From Rusavskia elegans (Eukaryota; Ascomycota; Lecanoromycetes; Teloschistales; Teloschistaceae), in assembly GCA_011316305.1 (NCBI GenBank), contig SAUG01000024.1, forward strand, positions 248,001 through 312,000: a stretch of 64,000 bases of DNA, read 5' to 3'. Shown in pieces: positions 22,403 to 36,312 of the stretch (within the stretch, counting starts at the first letter, position 1; every line of letters starts with the position of its first letter). The notes beneath the pieces are model-generated. The model saw only the letters and a program-made list of their open reading frames with translations, searched no databases and was not told the DNA's origin. The position numbers and the translations under genes were made by a program.

Positions 22403-23135
22403 CCTAACGTAATCTCCATTATTGACGCGATAGCCGCATGAGCTGTGTGAAAGATACGCTCATTCAAAAGTTGCAGCGCGTGTGCACATACTCTACACGC
22501 TCAGTAGAGAAACCCAGACCAAGATAGGAGCTATTAATAATCTTGCCACTCTACTCGTATCGATAAGATCTCTTGGCCCTTCGATCGCCCTCGGTTCTTA
22601 TTGCTCGTGCCTCGAGACCTCATGACACACACCTCAGTCATTCCTCCAGGCGATCCAGCGGCTGCCGAGCCTCTGGTTGGCCGAAAGGTACGCCCTAATC
22701 ATGCACAGTTAAAGGACTGAACTGCCTCATACTGGGCTAGCTAGCATGTAAGTAGTTCCAGTCTGGAAAGCTTGTCCTAACACCCCATTTCTCACCGCCC
22801 TTATCTACGCTTCTTGATGCTCTGCTTGGGCCACTGTCATGTCCCCTTCAATGTTTTGGCCAGAAGGATCCATTTCGACAAGGGAGCCCATCTGGAAGCC
22901 ATCGCAATGGCTCCATGTATCATAAGGGTCATCATTCCTTCGCTGCCATCGGTCCTGAGGACTTCCACCGCGATATAACGAACCCCGGGTCTCGTCGAGC
23001 CACGCCGAACAGCTTGGACACTCTCAAATACTTCATACAATTGCCAGGATGCTCGTATAGCGAAACCGGCTCAACCGACTTTCTCACCCTTTCTTTGGAG
23101 GTTGGCGCTCCCACTCATCTCCTTGCAAGCTCACA
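22403..23135. promoter_or_regulatory. Divergent region between Vps20 and rhodopsin-domain gene
   Basis: 733 bp with start codons pointing outward. A short plus-strand ATG frame at 22622-22686 ends at a GTACGC donor-like site; I could not link it to any downstream exon. Confidence 0.4.
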
Positions 23136-24741
23136 ATGCTATCGCCCCGCTCTCTATATTCCGATCCTCCGCCCTCGAAGGATTCGGCCGCGAATAGACC
23201 TACCCTCCTTGTGTCGTGGTGGTGTACGGGTTTTGCCTTGGCCATCATCCTCGTCCGCATCTGTGGTCGCTACATACGGACCGAGAGGCTGTTCCGCGAA
23301 GACATGGTTATGGCGTGTAGTATGATACCGCTGCTGGGCAGGATGGCCCTTGTTCATGTCGTGTTGATCTATGGCACGAATAATGTGACTCCGGATGGCT
23401 TGAGTGCGGAGGACCTTCGTCGTCGAGAGATTGGGAGCAAATTGGTCCTCGCCTCTAGGATCATGTACGCTGCCTTGTAAGTTTGGTACATTACCTAGTG
23501 AATGCAGTCTCGGGTAACTGATTCAAGGCTCTAGCCTTTGGATTGCAAAGCTCGCCGTCTCAGAATTTCTCAAGCGCTTAACCAGTCAGGTTTGGCGACA
23601 ACAATATGAATATGTATTGCAATTCATTCGGTGGTTCCTCGCTATTACCTTTGTTGCGGTCGTCATCGCCACTCTTGCCGAGTGCCAACCCTTTGGTCAC
23701 TACTGGCAGGTGGTGCCAAACCCTGGCGCAAAGTGCCGTCAGGGATACGCGCAACTGATCACGATGGGATCTAGCGATGTGTTCACCGATCTACTTCTTG
23801 TTACCTTCCCTATCCCGATCGTACTCAAGTCGCACATGGCAGCAAAGCGCAAGGCATCCCTGATCTTGCTGTTCAGCCTTTCCCTCGTCCTCATTGCCAT
23901 CACCATCTACCGCGTCGTTGAAGTTGTTCATCGTCATTCTGATCAACAGTTCCGCTCGCTTCTTGCTTCCCTCGAGATCCTTGCCGCAGCTGCCGTGTCT
24001 AATGCTCTTGCCCTCGGTTCTTTCGTACGGGACCGGGGAGTCAAGAAGCAGCGCTACCGATATGGCAGCGTGGGAGGCCACAGCAGCTTAGACCGAGCCG
24101 CAACCGGTACGCGTCCAAGGGCGCTGACGGCTCAGACTTGGGGTAGTGAGGCCGATCTGGCTGGCGAGCTCGGTATGAGGATGACCACCGATTTAGAGCA
24201 ACAGCAGATAACTCCGACACGTCCCAGACCGGCGCCCCTAGCCCTTCCCCAAGCATCATATCCAAATGGATCCGCGCCCAAAACTGTCCGAGCCGAATAC
24301 AAGTTTGTCAACAGCGATAGAGGGGATATGGTGGATGATCCAGACTCCAGCCGAGACGTTGAAAAGCCGCTGAGTCCTCGGGGGATCGGAGTCGCCACTC
24401 CCCGGAGGGCGTCCTTCTTTGACGTGGGTGGTGTATTAGACCACCAAGAAGTAAGTCCTATCAAGCTCTCGTGTCCCGAACGGACAACCTCCGAGATCAC
24501 CCCCGCTCCACTCCCCTCTGATGGACGTCGTGACAACTCTTTGCCAGCGAATAACGGGGGCCTGCCTTTCTGGCCAGACCGACGTACTTTCGTCTCTCCT
24601 GCGTCCCCACGTTCACACATTGACCCAATATCCAAAGCCTCTCATTCCTCAAGACCAGGTGGAGATCCTGTTCGAAGCAAGTGTTTACAAGAGTCAGAAC
24701 CTGGTCCTTCTTTCAAAGACATAGGTGGTTTACTTGGTTGA
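23136..24741 (+). CDS. Fungal rhodopsin-domain integral membrane protein
   Basis: Exons 23136-23476 and 23535-24741 give 515 residues. About seven hydrophobic helices fill the first 290 residues. The pattern matches the fungal rhodopsin-domain (PTH11-like or SAT5-like) family: an N-terminal helix ending ILVRICGRYIR, a Cys-containing extracellular loop, and LLASLEILAAAAVSNALALGSF in the last helix. The long C-terminal tail is hydrophilic and Ser/Pro/Asp-rich, with two related SFFDVGG and SFKDIGGLL motifs. Family members are plasma-membrane or endomembrane proteins of mostly unknown function, some acting as surface sensors in pathogens. No retinal-binding role can be claimed. Confidence 0.82.
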
Positions 24742-26168
24742 TAATGTGAAATGAAGGGGTTTCATGACGATGTGAAACTACAAGCATGGTGTTGGGGTCT
24801 TACTAGTAGAATTAGCCCAAATGATACCCAGCTGATTGTGGATGTTTTTTTTTTGTCATTGTGGTTACCTTGAGGCATCATTCACCGGTTTGGCCGTGTT
24901 CAGTACAGGCTTCATTTTCTTGCAAGACGACGGTGAATCCGGTGGCCAAGAGAGGCAGGGGGCCTAAGGGTATCTGCTACGAAGTATGTTAGTGTTCTGC
25001 TGTGCAGATATCGCAAAAGTTGGGGACAGTCGAAGCTAGTCAAACGGATGGTGATGTGGATAGTGAGTGATTCTGCATGTGAACTTGATGACTCTCATAC
25101 CGCACAGAAGATCAAGCAGAATCTCGAGAGAATTAATCCGTTGTGTTGCCGGATTACGCCATGACTACGATGATGTTACGTGATGGTTGATTAGGACGAT
25201 GTCGGTGCCTGTCGTGGAGAAAGAAACAAAGTAATGGACTCAAATCGCAAGTACAGGCCATAAGGTCACGCCCACCATAAAGGGGCTCAAGGCAACATCA
25301 ACGAGACCGCATGATTACGAAGGTACGACTCTGATCGATACGAGATACTACAAAGGTTAACATATATACAGCAAATTTGTGCACCTCCCAGTAACCAGGC
25401 GTTTCCCGGCGATGTGGCCCAGTTGGCAAGACTGAGGGATCCCACTAGCATACCGTGCGAGCGCCGACCTCCTCCGTTCGATCACGACCATCGGCCTCCC
25501 CGATGTTTGGATTTGGACGGATGAGGGGGAAAAAATCCCTCTGTGGTTCAGCCTTCGGGCTGCTGCGCAGCGGGGTTTCTTCAGAAATCCAAGTCATGGC
25601 TAGGCCTTGAGTTGGAGACTGAAGTTTTGCTGTTTTGAAAGCCTTTTGTTCTGCGTGGAGGGTTGTTGAGCTGCATGGTTTTTGTCAGTGTTGATTGACC
25701 ATGTGCTTGTTGACATTGGAGAAAGGTTTTTGATGCCAAGACTTTTCAGGGGTAGGGGGAATCGAGATTCACCCTTCGAGGTATAAGCCATCATGGCCGA
25801 CAAAGTATCAAAATTCACAGAGTTTGTGATTCGCCTGAGTTCGAAAATAGGTTTCGTAGGCTTGTACGGCTATGGAAGATGGTGGATCAAAAAAAGTAGT
25901 TCGTTATGTCGTCAATACATTTTTTTCATTCTCATCCGAGAGCTATAGTACGCTGATTAAACACAATCCCAATACACTCAATGCACAGTGTTCCTGCTTC
26001 CCAATCCAAGCCATTTTAGCCCAACGCCACAGATTGCAAGAACCGTCCAGACATCCTTTCAAATTGGTCATATCATTCCATCTTGAAGCGAAATTCCAAT
26101 CCACCTCGTGCAACAAACAACTCGATGACAAATTTTCATGGCCACCAATTCCCCTTCGATCCCTCTGG
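24742..26168. other. Convergent intergenic region, no gene seen
   Basis: 1.4 kb between the stop codons of two convergent genes. It contains a poly-T run near 24846-24854 and short frames without family resemblance. The minus-strand frame 25600-25818 is low-complexity with no clear coding sign. Confidence 0.4.
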
Positions 26169-27083
26169 TCAAAGCCCTATCTTCTGCTTCTTTATCCTCG
26201 GCAGCACCCCTATCAACGTTATCACACTCGCCACCACCACGGCCCAAAGCTGTATGTGCAACACGTTCTTGTTGTAGTCAGTTTGCGTGGCAGCCGCAAT
26301 CGTGACGAAGCTCATAATCAGTATCACGTAGCCACTCATGCGATGATACTTGTAGATGCTCTTGGCCTTCTCCGTGCTCCCGAATATACCGGGAGTATAG
26401 TACTGGGCGATGCCGACAATCGCCTGAAGGAAGAAGAGGATGTAAGTGATGAGACCGAGGATAGCATGGGGAGATTCGAAGTGCGCGCCGGAGTGGGCGA
26501 TCTTATTGTATTCGATGACGACGAGGGCGGCAATGAGGGTAAGAATGGAGGTCAAGTTCAAGATGCCGTGGATATTGGCGCCTTGCTTTTTTTGTCTGGG
26601 GGTGTGGGTGGGTTGGAGGAGGAGGATGGCTTGGGTGGTCAGGAGGATGCCGGCGGAATTGAGGAGCTGGGGAAAGAGAGACGATTAGTGGACGACAGGT
26701 TATCAGATGGAGACCGTGGAGCTTGGGAGTCGTACGGGATGGGCGGAGAACAGCATGAGGGGTTGGACAAAGACGGAGGCCCAGACAGTTGCTGCTAGCT
26801 GAGGAAGAAGGTCAGCAAATGTACAGCGAATGGCAGAGGAGAGACATGATCTTACAATCCAGATGCCGACTTGAGCAATAACTGCTGTGCCTGGCTAGAG
26901 TATCAGTAGAGCTTAGAGATTCAGCGGATGTGGAAGTTCACCGATGACAAAGTTGAACTGCAAGCCCTGGTCCTCTTGCTGCGAAGCATCTCCAGCTCTT
27001 CCAAGCAAAGGTTCTTGCTCGCCCCGTCCCTGGTTGGCAGCGTCACCAGAGCGTGTTTCGGGAATTCCTGTAGCTGAAGCCAT
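26169..27083 (-). CDS. Cytochrome b561 domain membrane protein
   Basis: Four exons: 27083-26942, 26890-26856, 26798-26736, 26666-26169, giving 245 residues. A hydrophilic N-terminus of about 45 residues precedes five or six membrane helices. Histidines likely to bind two b-type hemes are in FSAHPLLNSAG, NIHGILN, ESPHAILGL and YKYHRMSGYV. The family carries electrons across membranes (ascorbate- or NADH-linked ferric or monodehydroascorbate reduction). The short exons 2 and 3 are supported by frame (GIWI, LAATVWASVF, AHP, LLNSAGILL). A CTATATAG element about 80 bp upstream of the start could be its TATA box. It is divergent from the complex I subunit gene. Confidence 0.88.
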
Positions 27084-27684
27084 TTTGAGCTAAGGTGTAG
27101 CGGGAAGGTAGTGTTTGTGAGAGGACAACTGTTTGAGCGGTGGGGTAAGATGTATTCACTATATAGCTTTCATGCTCGTCATGAGACGGCGGGGTGCATG
27201 CACGCATGATCGAAGCGATACTCGAAATGCATAATCTATGAGCCATCCACCAGACTAAGCTTAGGATAGCGTCCAATCAGCGATGCTGTTATACCGAACC
27301 ATGAGCAACAATCCCCACAAAACCAGACCGACCAAGGCCTTTTTAACATTGTTGATCAATTGTTGCCGCGCCTTGCGAGGACAAACTGAACAATGTGGCG
27401 GACTTGATACTGCTCTGACCCAGGTAAGAAAGCCAGCTAGAATCCCGAAAGAAAAGGATGTCGACTTATCGAGCGAGCTTTTCGCGGAACTCGAACGAAT
27501 CAGAAGCAACATATTTACACCACCGCAGCCGCGCGCTAGCCGATCTCGGCCTTGCTCGGCCCGCTCAGTTGCCACTATAGATCGATCATCGCTGTATCTT
27601 TGGTTTTGTTCACCAAAATCACCTCCTTCCCTACACCAGTTCTATCGAAATCTTTTCTTCCAGGTCTAGGCACTCTCAATTACA
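27084..27684. promoter_or_regulatory. Divergent promoter of b561 protein and complex I subunit
   Basis: 600 bp between outward-facing start codons. A plus-strand open frame from 27283 runs through most of it but resembles no protein. It probably reflects leader sequence of the downstream gene. Confidence 0.45.
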
Positions 27685-28544
27685 ATGATTTCGACAGCGA
27701 GGTCAACAGCTGCATTGGCTCTGCGAGGTAGATCCCACCTGGTCTGCCGACACAATCGCCACCAGACACTGATCGTGAACGTAGCCAAGCCGACATCAGC
27801 ACTCCTCCCTTTCCGTGCAAGCCACGCTGCATTCATATCATCGACTACTCCCAAACCTGCCACTGAGATTCAAAGAACACAAGATGTCCATGGCCCGCCT
27901 CTTACAGCTACCGGAAAACCAAGACGAGAAGTGCCTTTGCCGAGTCAGGAGAAGAAGGAGGGAGCCATGCAATATGCCTTGTAAGTATTGCTGCCCGTGC
28001 TGCTGCCGAGTCAAGCGCTGATTCCATCTGCCAGGACGACCTTGGATCAGATTGCCAACTGGGCCCGTCAAGGTTCCCTTTGGCCCATGACCTTCGGCCT
28101 TGCCTGTTGCGCCATCGAGATGATGCACCTTTCAACCCCTCGGTACGATCAAGATCGCCTCGGCATAATCTTTCGTGCATCGCCGCGGCAGTCCGATGTC
28201 ATGATTGTCGCTGGCACCCTCACGAACAAGATGGCCCCCGCTCTGCGACAAGTTTACGACCAAATGCCCGATCCGCGATGGGTGATCAGCATGGGCTCTT
28301 GTGCGAACGGAGGTGGCTATTACCATTATAGCTACAGTGTCACCCGAGGCTGCGATCGCATTGTACCAGTAGATATCTACGTCCCAGGATGTCCGCCCAC
28401 AAGCGAGGCCTTGATGTATGGGATCTTCCAGTGAGTGTGCTCTGCTCCGCACCACCAGCATTCATGACTAATCGATCTCTCTCGCAAAGACTGCAGAAGA
28501 AAATGAGACACACGAGGATCACACGGATGTGGTACAGGAAGTAG
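27685..28544 (+). CDS. NADH:ubiquinone oxidoreductase 19.3/20 kDa subunit (NDUFS7/PSST)
   Basis: Exons 27685-27980, 28035-28430 and 28490-28544 give 248 residues. The first 50-60 residues are Arg/Ser/Ala-rich and serve as a mitochondrial presequence. The core starts [20 protein letters not shown]. Cysteines for the N2 [4Fe-4S] cluster are visible in [18 protein letters not shown] and [14 protein letters not shown]. This subunit passes electrons from N2 to ubiquinone at the junction of the peripheral and membrane arms of complex I. The last exon of 55 nt encodes [17 protein letters not shown], conserved in fungal homologues. Confidence 0.96.
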
Positions 28545-29683
28545 ACCACGGGTCCAGAGGCCCATCTTGTCCCTTGATCATTTGATGTATTCAGCGCTCA
28601 GGGCAGTCAAACGCATGCCAGCAAGGCCGTGGAGCGGTTTCGGTGTCCGGCGCAGGGGAGAGACATGTCAAGCCGTTGGTAGTATTGACAAGCGCGACGT
28701 CAAGGAGTACATTGTCACGTATCTGAACCGATCTGATGCTGTATCGAAGGATTGACAGACTGGTACAGCAAAGTACAGTTGGGACGGCGTATCACCACAG
28801 TTCAGGAGAGGTTGAATCCTTGATCAGCATGATTATGTAATACATTTGGCTCCGGCTGGCTGTTGAAGCCCTCAGCCATGGATCAACTCGGTCGCCTTGG
28901 CTTATCGTTGATGGAGGTACCCAACCCATGATGTTGTTTTACTTGGGCAAAGGTCAACGCACCAGTTATCATAATAATAATGAGAAGTGGTTGATTTGAA
29001 GAAAACGAGGGCCAAGGCGCTAACGGGCTGTCCTCCGCTTTTTCCTTCTCGTCTGCCCGTTCAGTTCAGTTCCCGTCTTCTGCTGAGGCTGCCAATTCAA
29101 GGACTTACCTGCGAGCTACAATTACCCCCTCCTGCACGTGCGTTGAATCTTCACGACTGCGACTCCAAGCTCACCACCGTCACCGGACTTCCGTCAATCC
29201 AGATCAGCCTGTTCACCGTCGATCAGCCTTGCGTGTTGGGCCAAAGCACCTCCTCGACCCGCTCCACGGAGTACAACCTCTCGCGACCCAAAGATTCCCT
29301 TCATCCAAGGCCTTACAGTCGACGACGGACAGCAGGTCATCTATCAATTCGCACTCTATGGCCTTCGCACCCGCTTGACCGCTTTCGCTTCCTCGGTGCT
29401 CATCCCTTCGTGGGCGTGCGCTAAAAGGCGACAGCTGAGCCTGGAGCCAAGCCTTGTTTTGTACCGAGTACCTCGAGGTAAGCTTCATCATAGTTCATTC
29501 CCCCACTTAATACTGCGAGAATTGACGTACAGCACACGTTGGTGTGAACACGCAATGACTAAATCTCTTATAGTTTACATTGCATACGTATCACGACATT
29601 GAGCTGTCGACTGCTGCACTGGCTCCTTCTCCGTCCCTTAAGCACCCAATCTAATCCTCAAGATACGACTCGAGAGCACAACC
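28545..29683. promoter_or_regulatory. Promoter and leader of casein kinase I gene
   Basis: 1.1 kb between two tandem plus-strand genes. Pyrimidine-rich stretches before 29684 fit a long 5' leader. An open frame at 28987-29424 has no family features. Confidence 0.4.
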
Positions 29684-31273
29684 ATGGCTTCTTCGTCTTC
29701 CAACGTCGTAGGTGTGCATTACCGTGTCGGTAAGAAGATCGGTGAGGGTTCCTTTGGCGTCATTTTCGAAGGAACCAATCTCCTCAACAACCAGCAAGTC
29801 GCCATCAAGTTTGTCCGTCGCTGTCTTTCCCTAGCTGAAATGCACCGTGACACTAACAGCAGCCAGGAACCGAGAAAGAGTGATGCCCCCCAACTCAGGG
29901 ATGAGTACAGGACATACAAAATTCTTGTTGGCTGCCGTAAGTCGCGACTCGGAATAAGAAGTATGCCTTTCGTAATTGACCGATGCATTTCAGCTGGCAT
30001 TCCCAACGTCTACTATTTCGGACAAGAAGGCCTCCACAACATCTTGGTCATTGATCTGCTTGGGCCCTCTTTGGAAGATCTCTTCGACCACTGTAACAGG
30101 AGATTCTCCCCCAAGACAGTCGTAATGGTAGCTAAACAGATGGTGAGCTTCCTCCTAGCCACTTTTCTTCTCCAGCTTCTGACCAGCGTTCAAAGCTGTC
30201 GCGAGTGCAAACAATACACGAGAAGAACCTCATCTATCGAGACATCAAGCCTGACAACTTCTTGATCGGCAGGCCCAACTCCAAGTCTGCTAACGTTATC
30301 CACGTTGTAGACTTCGGAATGGCGAAGCAATACAGAGATCCAAAAACGAAACAACATATACCTTACCGGGAGCGCAAGTCGTTGTCGGGAACGGCCCGCT
30401 ATATGAGCATCAATACTCACTTAGGGCGGGAACAGTCGCGCAGGGACGATCTAGAGGCTCTGGGTCATGTTTTCATGTATTTCCTTCGTGGCGGTCTTCC
30501 GTGGCAAGGCCTCAAAGCTGCCACCAACAAGCAAAAATACGAAAAGATTGGCGAGAAGAAACAGACGACGGCGATCAAAGATCTGTGCGACGGGTATCCT
30601 GGTATGTTCTTTCTTAGACTCTGGCTCGGTGTTATTGCTGACACTGTCTGCAGTCGCAGAAGAATTCAACAAATATCTTAGCTACGTTCGTAACCTCGGC
30701 TTCGAAGATACGCCCGATTACGACTATCTCAGGGATCTGTTCACTCAGGCTCTTAAAAACATAGGAGACGTCGAGGATGGCGACTACGACTGGATGAAAC
30801 TCAACGGTGGTAAAGGTTGGGAGAATATGAAACAGCATCCATCGCAGCTTTTACATGCGGCGAATGCGGTACCCAACGCTGCTTCTACCCGACCGCTCGG
30901 CGGAGGAGCTGATACGCCTCGAGGGCCCCAATCCCAACTCACACCCGCTCGTTTAAACGCGGCGCAGCCCCTGCCCCCAGGACCGGCAAAGCCTGGAGTG
31001 GGCAAAATGCGCGACCGGCCAGGCGTCTCCGGCGGAGCGCTCCCAAAGCGTCAGAGCGGAGTGGCAGGGGGCCTGACAGACGTCGGGACACCAACGGCAT
31101 CCACCCAAGCCCACTTCGCCAGCTCGACGGCCAATCTGCCTCAGCGCATGAGCCAGCTCAATCCGGCGGTGAGCCAACAAACACCGGCACAGCAAAATAC
31201 AAGGCAGCCGGCCGCTGAGCAGGAACCGACCACTTTACAAAAAATCATGAAAATTCTCTGTTGTTCCAGGTAG
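29684..31273 (+). CDS. Casein kinase I, Yck/Cki1 type, lipid-anchored
   Basis: Five exons: 29684-29812, 29867-29936, 29994-30142, 30196-30601, 30654-31273, giving 457 residues. Kinase motifs are [11 protein letters not shown] (glycine loop), VAIKF (catalytic Lys), [13 protein letters not shown] (catalytic loop), [10 protein letters not shown] and the CK1-specific [15 protein letters not shown]. The C-terminal third is Pro/Ala/Gln-rich and ends KILCCSR. Two cysteines near the very end are the usual palmitoylation site that holds Yck-type kinases at the plasma membrane. These kinases act in endocytosis, morphogenesis and nutrient sensing. Intron 1 starts with the uncommon GTCCGT, but the frame (AIKF to [10 protein letters not shown]) leaves no better choice. 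Confidence 0.93.
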
Positions 31274-32541
31274 CCGCCGCGGCATGCCTGAAATTCACCT
31301 TCGCCCTGTCTGATCCACTCCTTCTAGATCGAGCACTCTTGCTGGGCGTTTCCAAGGGCTCTGAAAGATTCTCTGACCTTGTATTGCTAGAGGAGCTACT
31401 GGAGCTACTCGTTTGTTGCAACCTCGACTCGACTTGCACACTATGGAGTCACGACCGAAATTCTCATCACGTCTTCTTTGGCTAGAGTCAATTCGATATC
31501 AACTCTTGTGCCCGTCTTTCTCAGGATTGTACAGCTGCTACGATAGGTTAGGCCGTAGCAGTCCTCCAAAACTAGACAGCGCTGTTATGTTGCAAGATGG
31601 CTGCGGACGTACAAAACGCCGGATACCAGGTGGCCGAAGCAAACTCCATATCGTCTCACCTTTTCGGGCGTTGCGCTGCGGTCTAGAGTTATCACGCAAT
31701 GCATAGTCTTCTGTGTCTTTCCAGGGCATATACTCCTCCTGATCAGCGCGCCAAAATACTACAACATCGGCTCAAGCCTCCAGGCCGAGAAAGCTGGGTT
31801 TAGGATACAGTGGATCAGTCCGGTACGGTCTCGATGGATCTCGCAGAGAAAAGTACAAACTTACCTACCGGCTGTTGCATACCGTCATAGCACATTGGTT
31901 GGGGAACGGACGAATCATGACTGCATCTTCTATTTCTTTTTTCACTTGTTCTTTGAGCGTCGGAGCCATAGGATGACACGGTTGGTGGCTCTGGGCACGC
32001 GTCACAATGGAAAGATGTCATAATAGTAGTAAAATCGCATCGAAGATTACCAAAAGGTCTTTCTTGTTGCTTAGCAACTATTCGGCAGCATGTCAGCATG
32101 TCAGCAGATGTATAGCAAAGAGGCACCTATTGTTGTCAAGCACCCTGTTATCTTTGGCAAAAGGTCTTGTTAGTTTGGATACGGCACAATTGTGAGGATG
32201 AGACTGATTATTCTAGGTCTACAGTACATGTGATCGCAGACTGAAAGCAGGACCCGCTAATCGATATACGGTCATGGGCCACCAACCGGCCAGGAGCACC
32301 AGATAAGGATATGAGTGAAGCTCTCGTTCAGGTGGCTTTCCTTCTGCGTAGGTCAATTCGGAACCAGAGGGTATGTACTATTTAAAGGCGTGGACAAGAC
32401 GTGGGCTACCAGCTCTGAGGAGAATCGCATCAAGTTTTGGTGTCCATCATATCGGCTACCTCGGCGCTCGTGTGATCGCTTTGCCTGCTGGCTCTGCTCA
32501 ATGTCCTTTCGGGTTTGGGGCTCTTGTTGTCGGAGCTATCA
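31274..32541. other. Convergent intergenic region, no gene seen
   Basis: 1.27 kb between the casein kinase stop and the cytidylyltransferase stop. Short frames on both strands have no recognisable domain. No tandem or inverted repeat noticed. Confidence 0.4.
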
Positions 32542-34026
<1,485 letters not shown>

Positions 34027-34258
34027 GACGAGGCTGGTATGGATCAGAGAAGGTTTGGAGATGGATTGAAGTGAAGACACCTTGGGAGGTGAATTGGGGA
34101 GGAACAACTTGCTGCGGCTCGTTGGTGCTTGCTTCCTTGATTTTAATTACATTGATGTATTTGGGTATTTCCTTGGCTTTTGGCAGGAGTCTTTCGAGTC
34201 GGACGTCTTGGCACATCTTTTGGCACTAGCGTGTTCTGCCTCAACAGAGAATACCTTA

Positions 34259-34291
34259 CGGAGGATGACACCGAAAGTCCTCACCCGCGCT
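34259..34291 (+). repeat. Left terminal inverted repeat
   Basis: Inverted match to 37797-37829 with a single A/G difference at the second base. The sharp change from this GC-balanced repeat to the AT-rich interior supports selective decay of the inside. Confidence 0.85.
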
Positions 34292-36312
34292 AGTACAGCC
34301 CTATAGCCTTAGTATCCCTTTTTATCTAGCCTTACTAATTAATTAAATAGTTAAATATATATACTAGAAGCCTAAAGAGCTAAAAATTTCGTTTAAATAA
34401 ACTTTTATCTTTAGTATATAATTATATCTAATAATTAGAGCGCTAATTACGGCGAAAGAATAAAAATCTAGGTACTAGCCCTTTAAGAAACCGAAATTAC
34501 TACTAAGATTATTTATATAATAATAGAAATCTCCGAATTAATTTAACGAATATTTAAAGTTAAAACTTTTTCTAAAAGCTATAATCTAGAGATTTCGAAG
34601 ATTTTCTATCTAGATTATATTAAAGATATATCTAGATCTAGTAGACTTTCTAAAATTATACCCGAAATAGAATTAGAAATCCTAGTATTTATTTAGAAAG
34701 ATCGGAATTATCGCGAGAAAATATCTAATAGCTTCGTTTAAATATCCTTCTATAGTACTTCCTTTTTACCTACTACTATTCTTCGTATTCTCCAGAGAAA
34801 TAATATATATATATATATAAAATAACTAAGAAACCAGACTTTATAGAAATTATAATAGAAGTTTATTTTTAGTTTTATTTCCGCTACTAATATTAGATTT
34901 TAGAAGATTAGAAAAATATTATCTAGAATAACGAAATAAACGTTATTTTAAATTTATAAAAAGGTAGGATTAGAACCTAGCGATATTCTAATAAATAATT
35001 TACTACTATAAACGTCTGCCGCCGCTAGAAAAAAACTATAGAATTTATATTCTAGAACTGCTACTCGTACGATAAAAAAAGACTATACTATATTTAAAAA
35101 AAAGAAATAGTAATAGAAAAGAAAGCTAGTAAAATAGAATTAAAAAAGATTAACGAGATACTAAAATCTATAGTAAAAGTAAAATAGGAATTTAAAACTA
35201 GAATAAAATAAATAGAATTAAAAAATAAAGGAAAGAAGAAACTTTAATAGCGCTAGAATAAAGTAAATAGAAAGATTATTTATAATAGTAAAAAGGGTAG
35301 AATTAACTAGTATTACTACAAAAAAAATACTAATACTAAAGTTTTTTAAATTCGCTATCGGATATAAAAAAGACCGCCTCGATATAATTATATAGAAAAA
35401 TAAAGCGCTAATATACGCTTTATACTACTAGAACTTTATTTTTATAGAATTTAATACTATAAAGTTGATTTAGTATAGAAATTTCTCGAATTTAAATATA
35501 ATTAAGCCGTATTAACTTTAGATAAAACGGAGAACTTCTCGATAGAAGCTGCTAACAATAAAAGCTAATACGGAAAAGCGATAGAATCGATATTAGAAGT
35601 ATAAACTAAAATAGGACCGAATCTAAATATAGATTAAACGTATTCTAAAATATATTCAATAGATTATCGTATTAAATAAAGAGAATTTAGTTATTTGTTT
35701 CGGCTTTAGTACCCGGTAAACCAATAATTCGGTAAATAAATCAAACGTTAGTATACTAATATTAAATATACGGAAGTAGAATTTATATCCTAGTTTAAAT
35801 AATATAAATAACGGTTTTATAGAATTTTAATTTAAATTTACTTAGTAATATAATATATTTTTCTATCGATAATTTAACGTAGAAATTTTTATAGATAAAT
35901 ATATCTCGCAGTTATCGTTTCTTTTTCTTTTACTAGTAATATAAGTTCTATAATACCCTTCGTAAATACTATAATTTACTAAAACCTTTTATATACGTAT
36001 ATATTCCCGTAATAGCTATACCGCTACTAAACCAGACGATAGTATCTTTCTATATCTATAATAATTATATCTACCCGCGCGGTCGTCGACTATTTTATTA
36101 TAACCAGAATAACCTATTCCGACTTCGATAAAGATTTTCTTTTTACTTTCTTTAAAACGCGCTATTTAACCTTCCTACTTCCTTTAAATCTAATCGATCG
36201 GGTAAAGCTTCTAGCTATAATAACTAGCGTACTAGTAGACGACTCTATAACTAGCGATCTTTTTAAAGCTACGCGGGTTAAAAAATATTTTAATAGTTTA
36301 ACGGAGCGTTTA

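Noticed and set aside
22622..22686. Possible first exon (22 codons ending at GTACGC)
   Set aside because: No downstream exon in a compatible frame was found, and the rhodopsin-domain gene already has a good start at 23136.
27283..27669. Plus-strand 128-codon frame before the complex I gene
   Set aside because: It fills the divergent promoter and has no recognisable protein features; the opposite strand is equally open.
28987..29424. 145-codon frame upstream of casein kinase
   Set aside because: Pyrimidine-rich leader-like DNA with no family resemblance; better explained as promoter and 5' leader.
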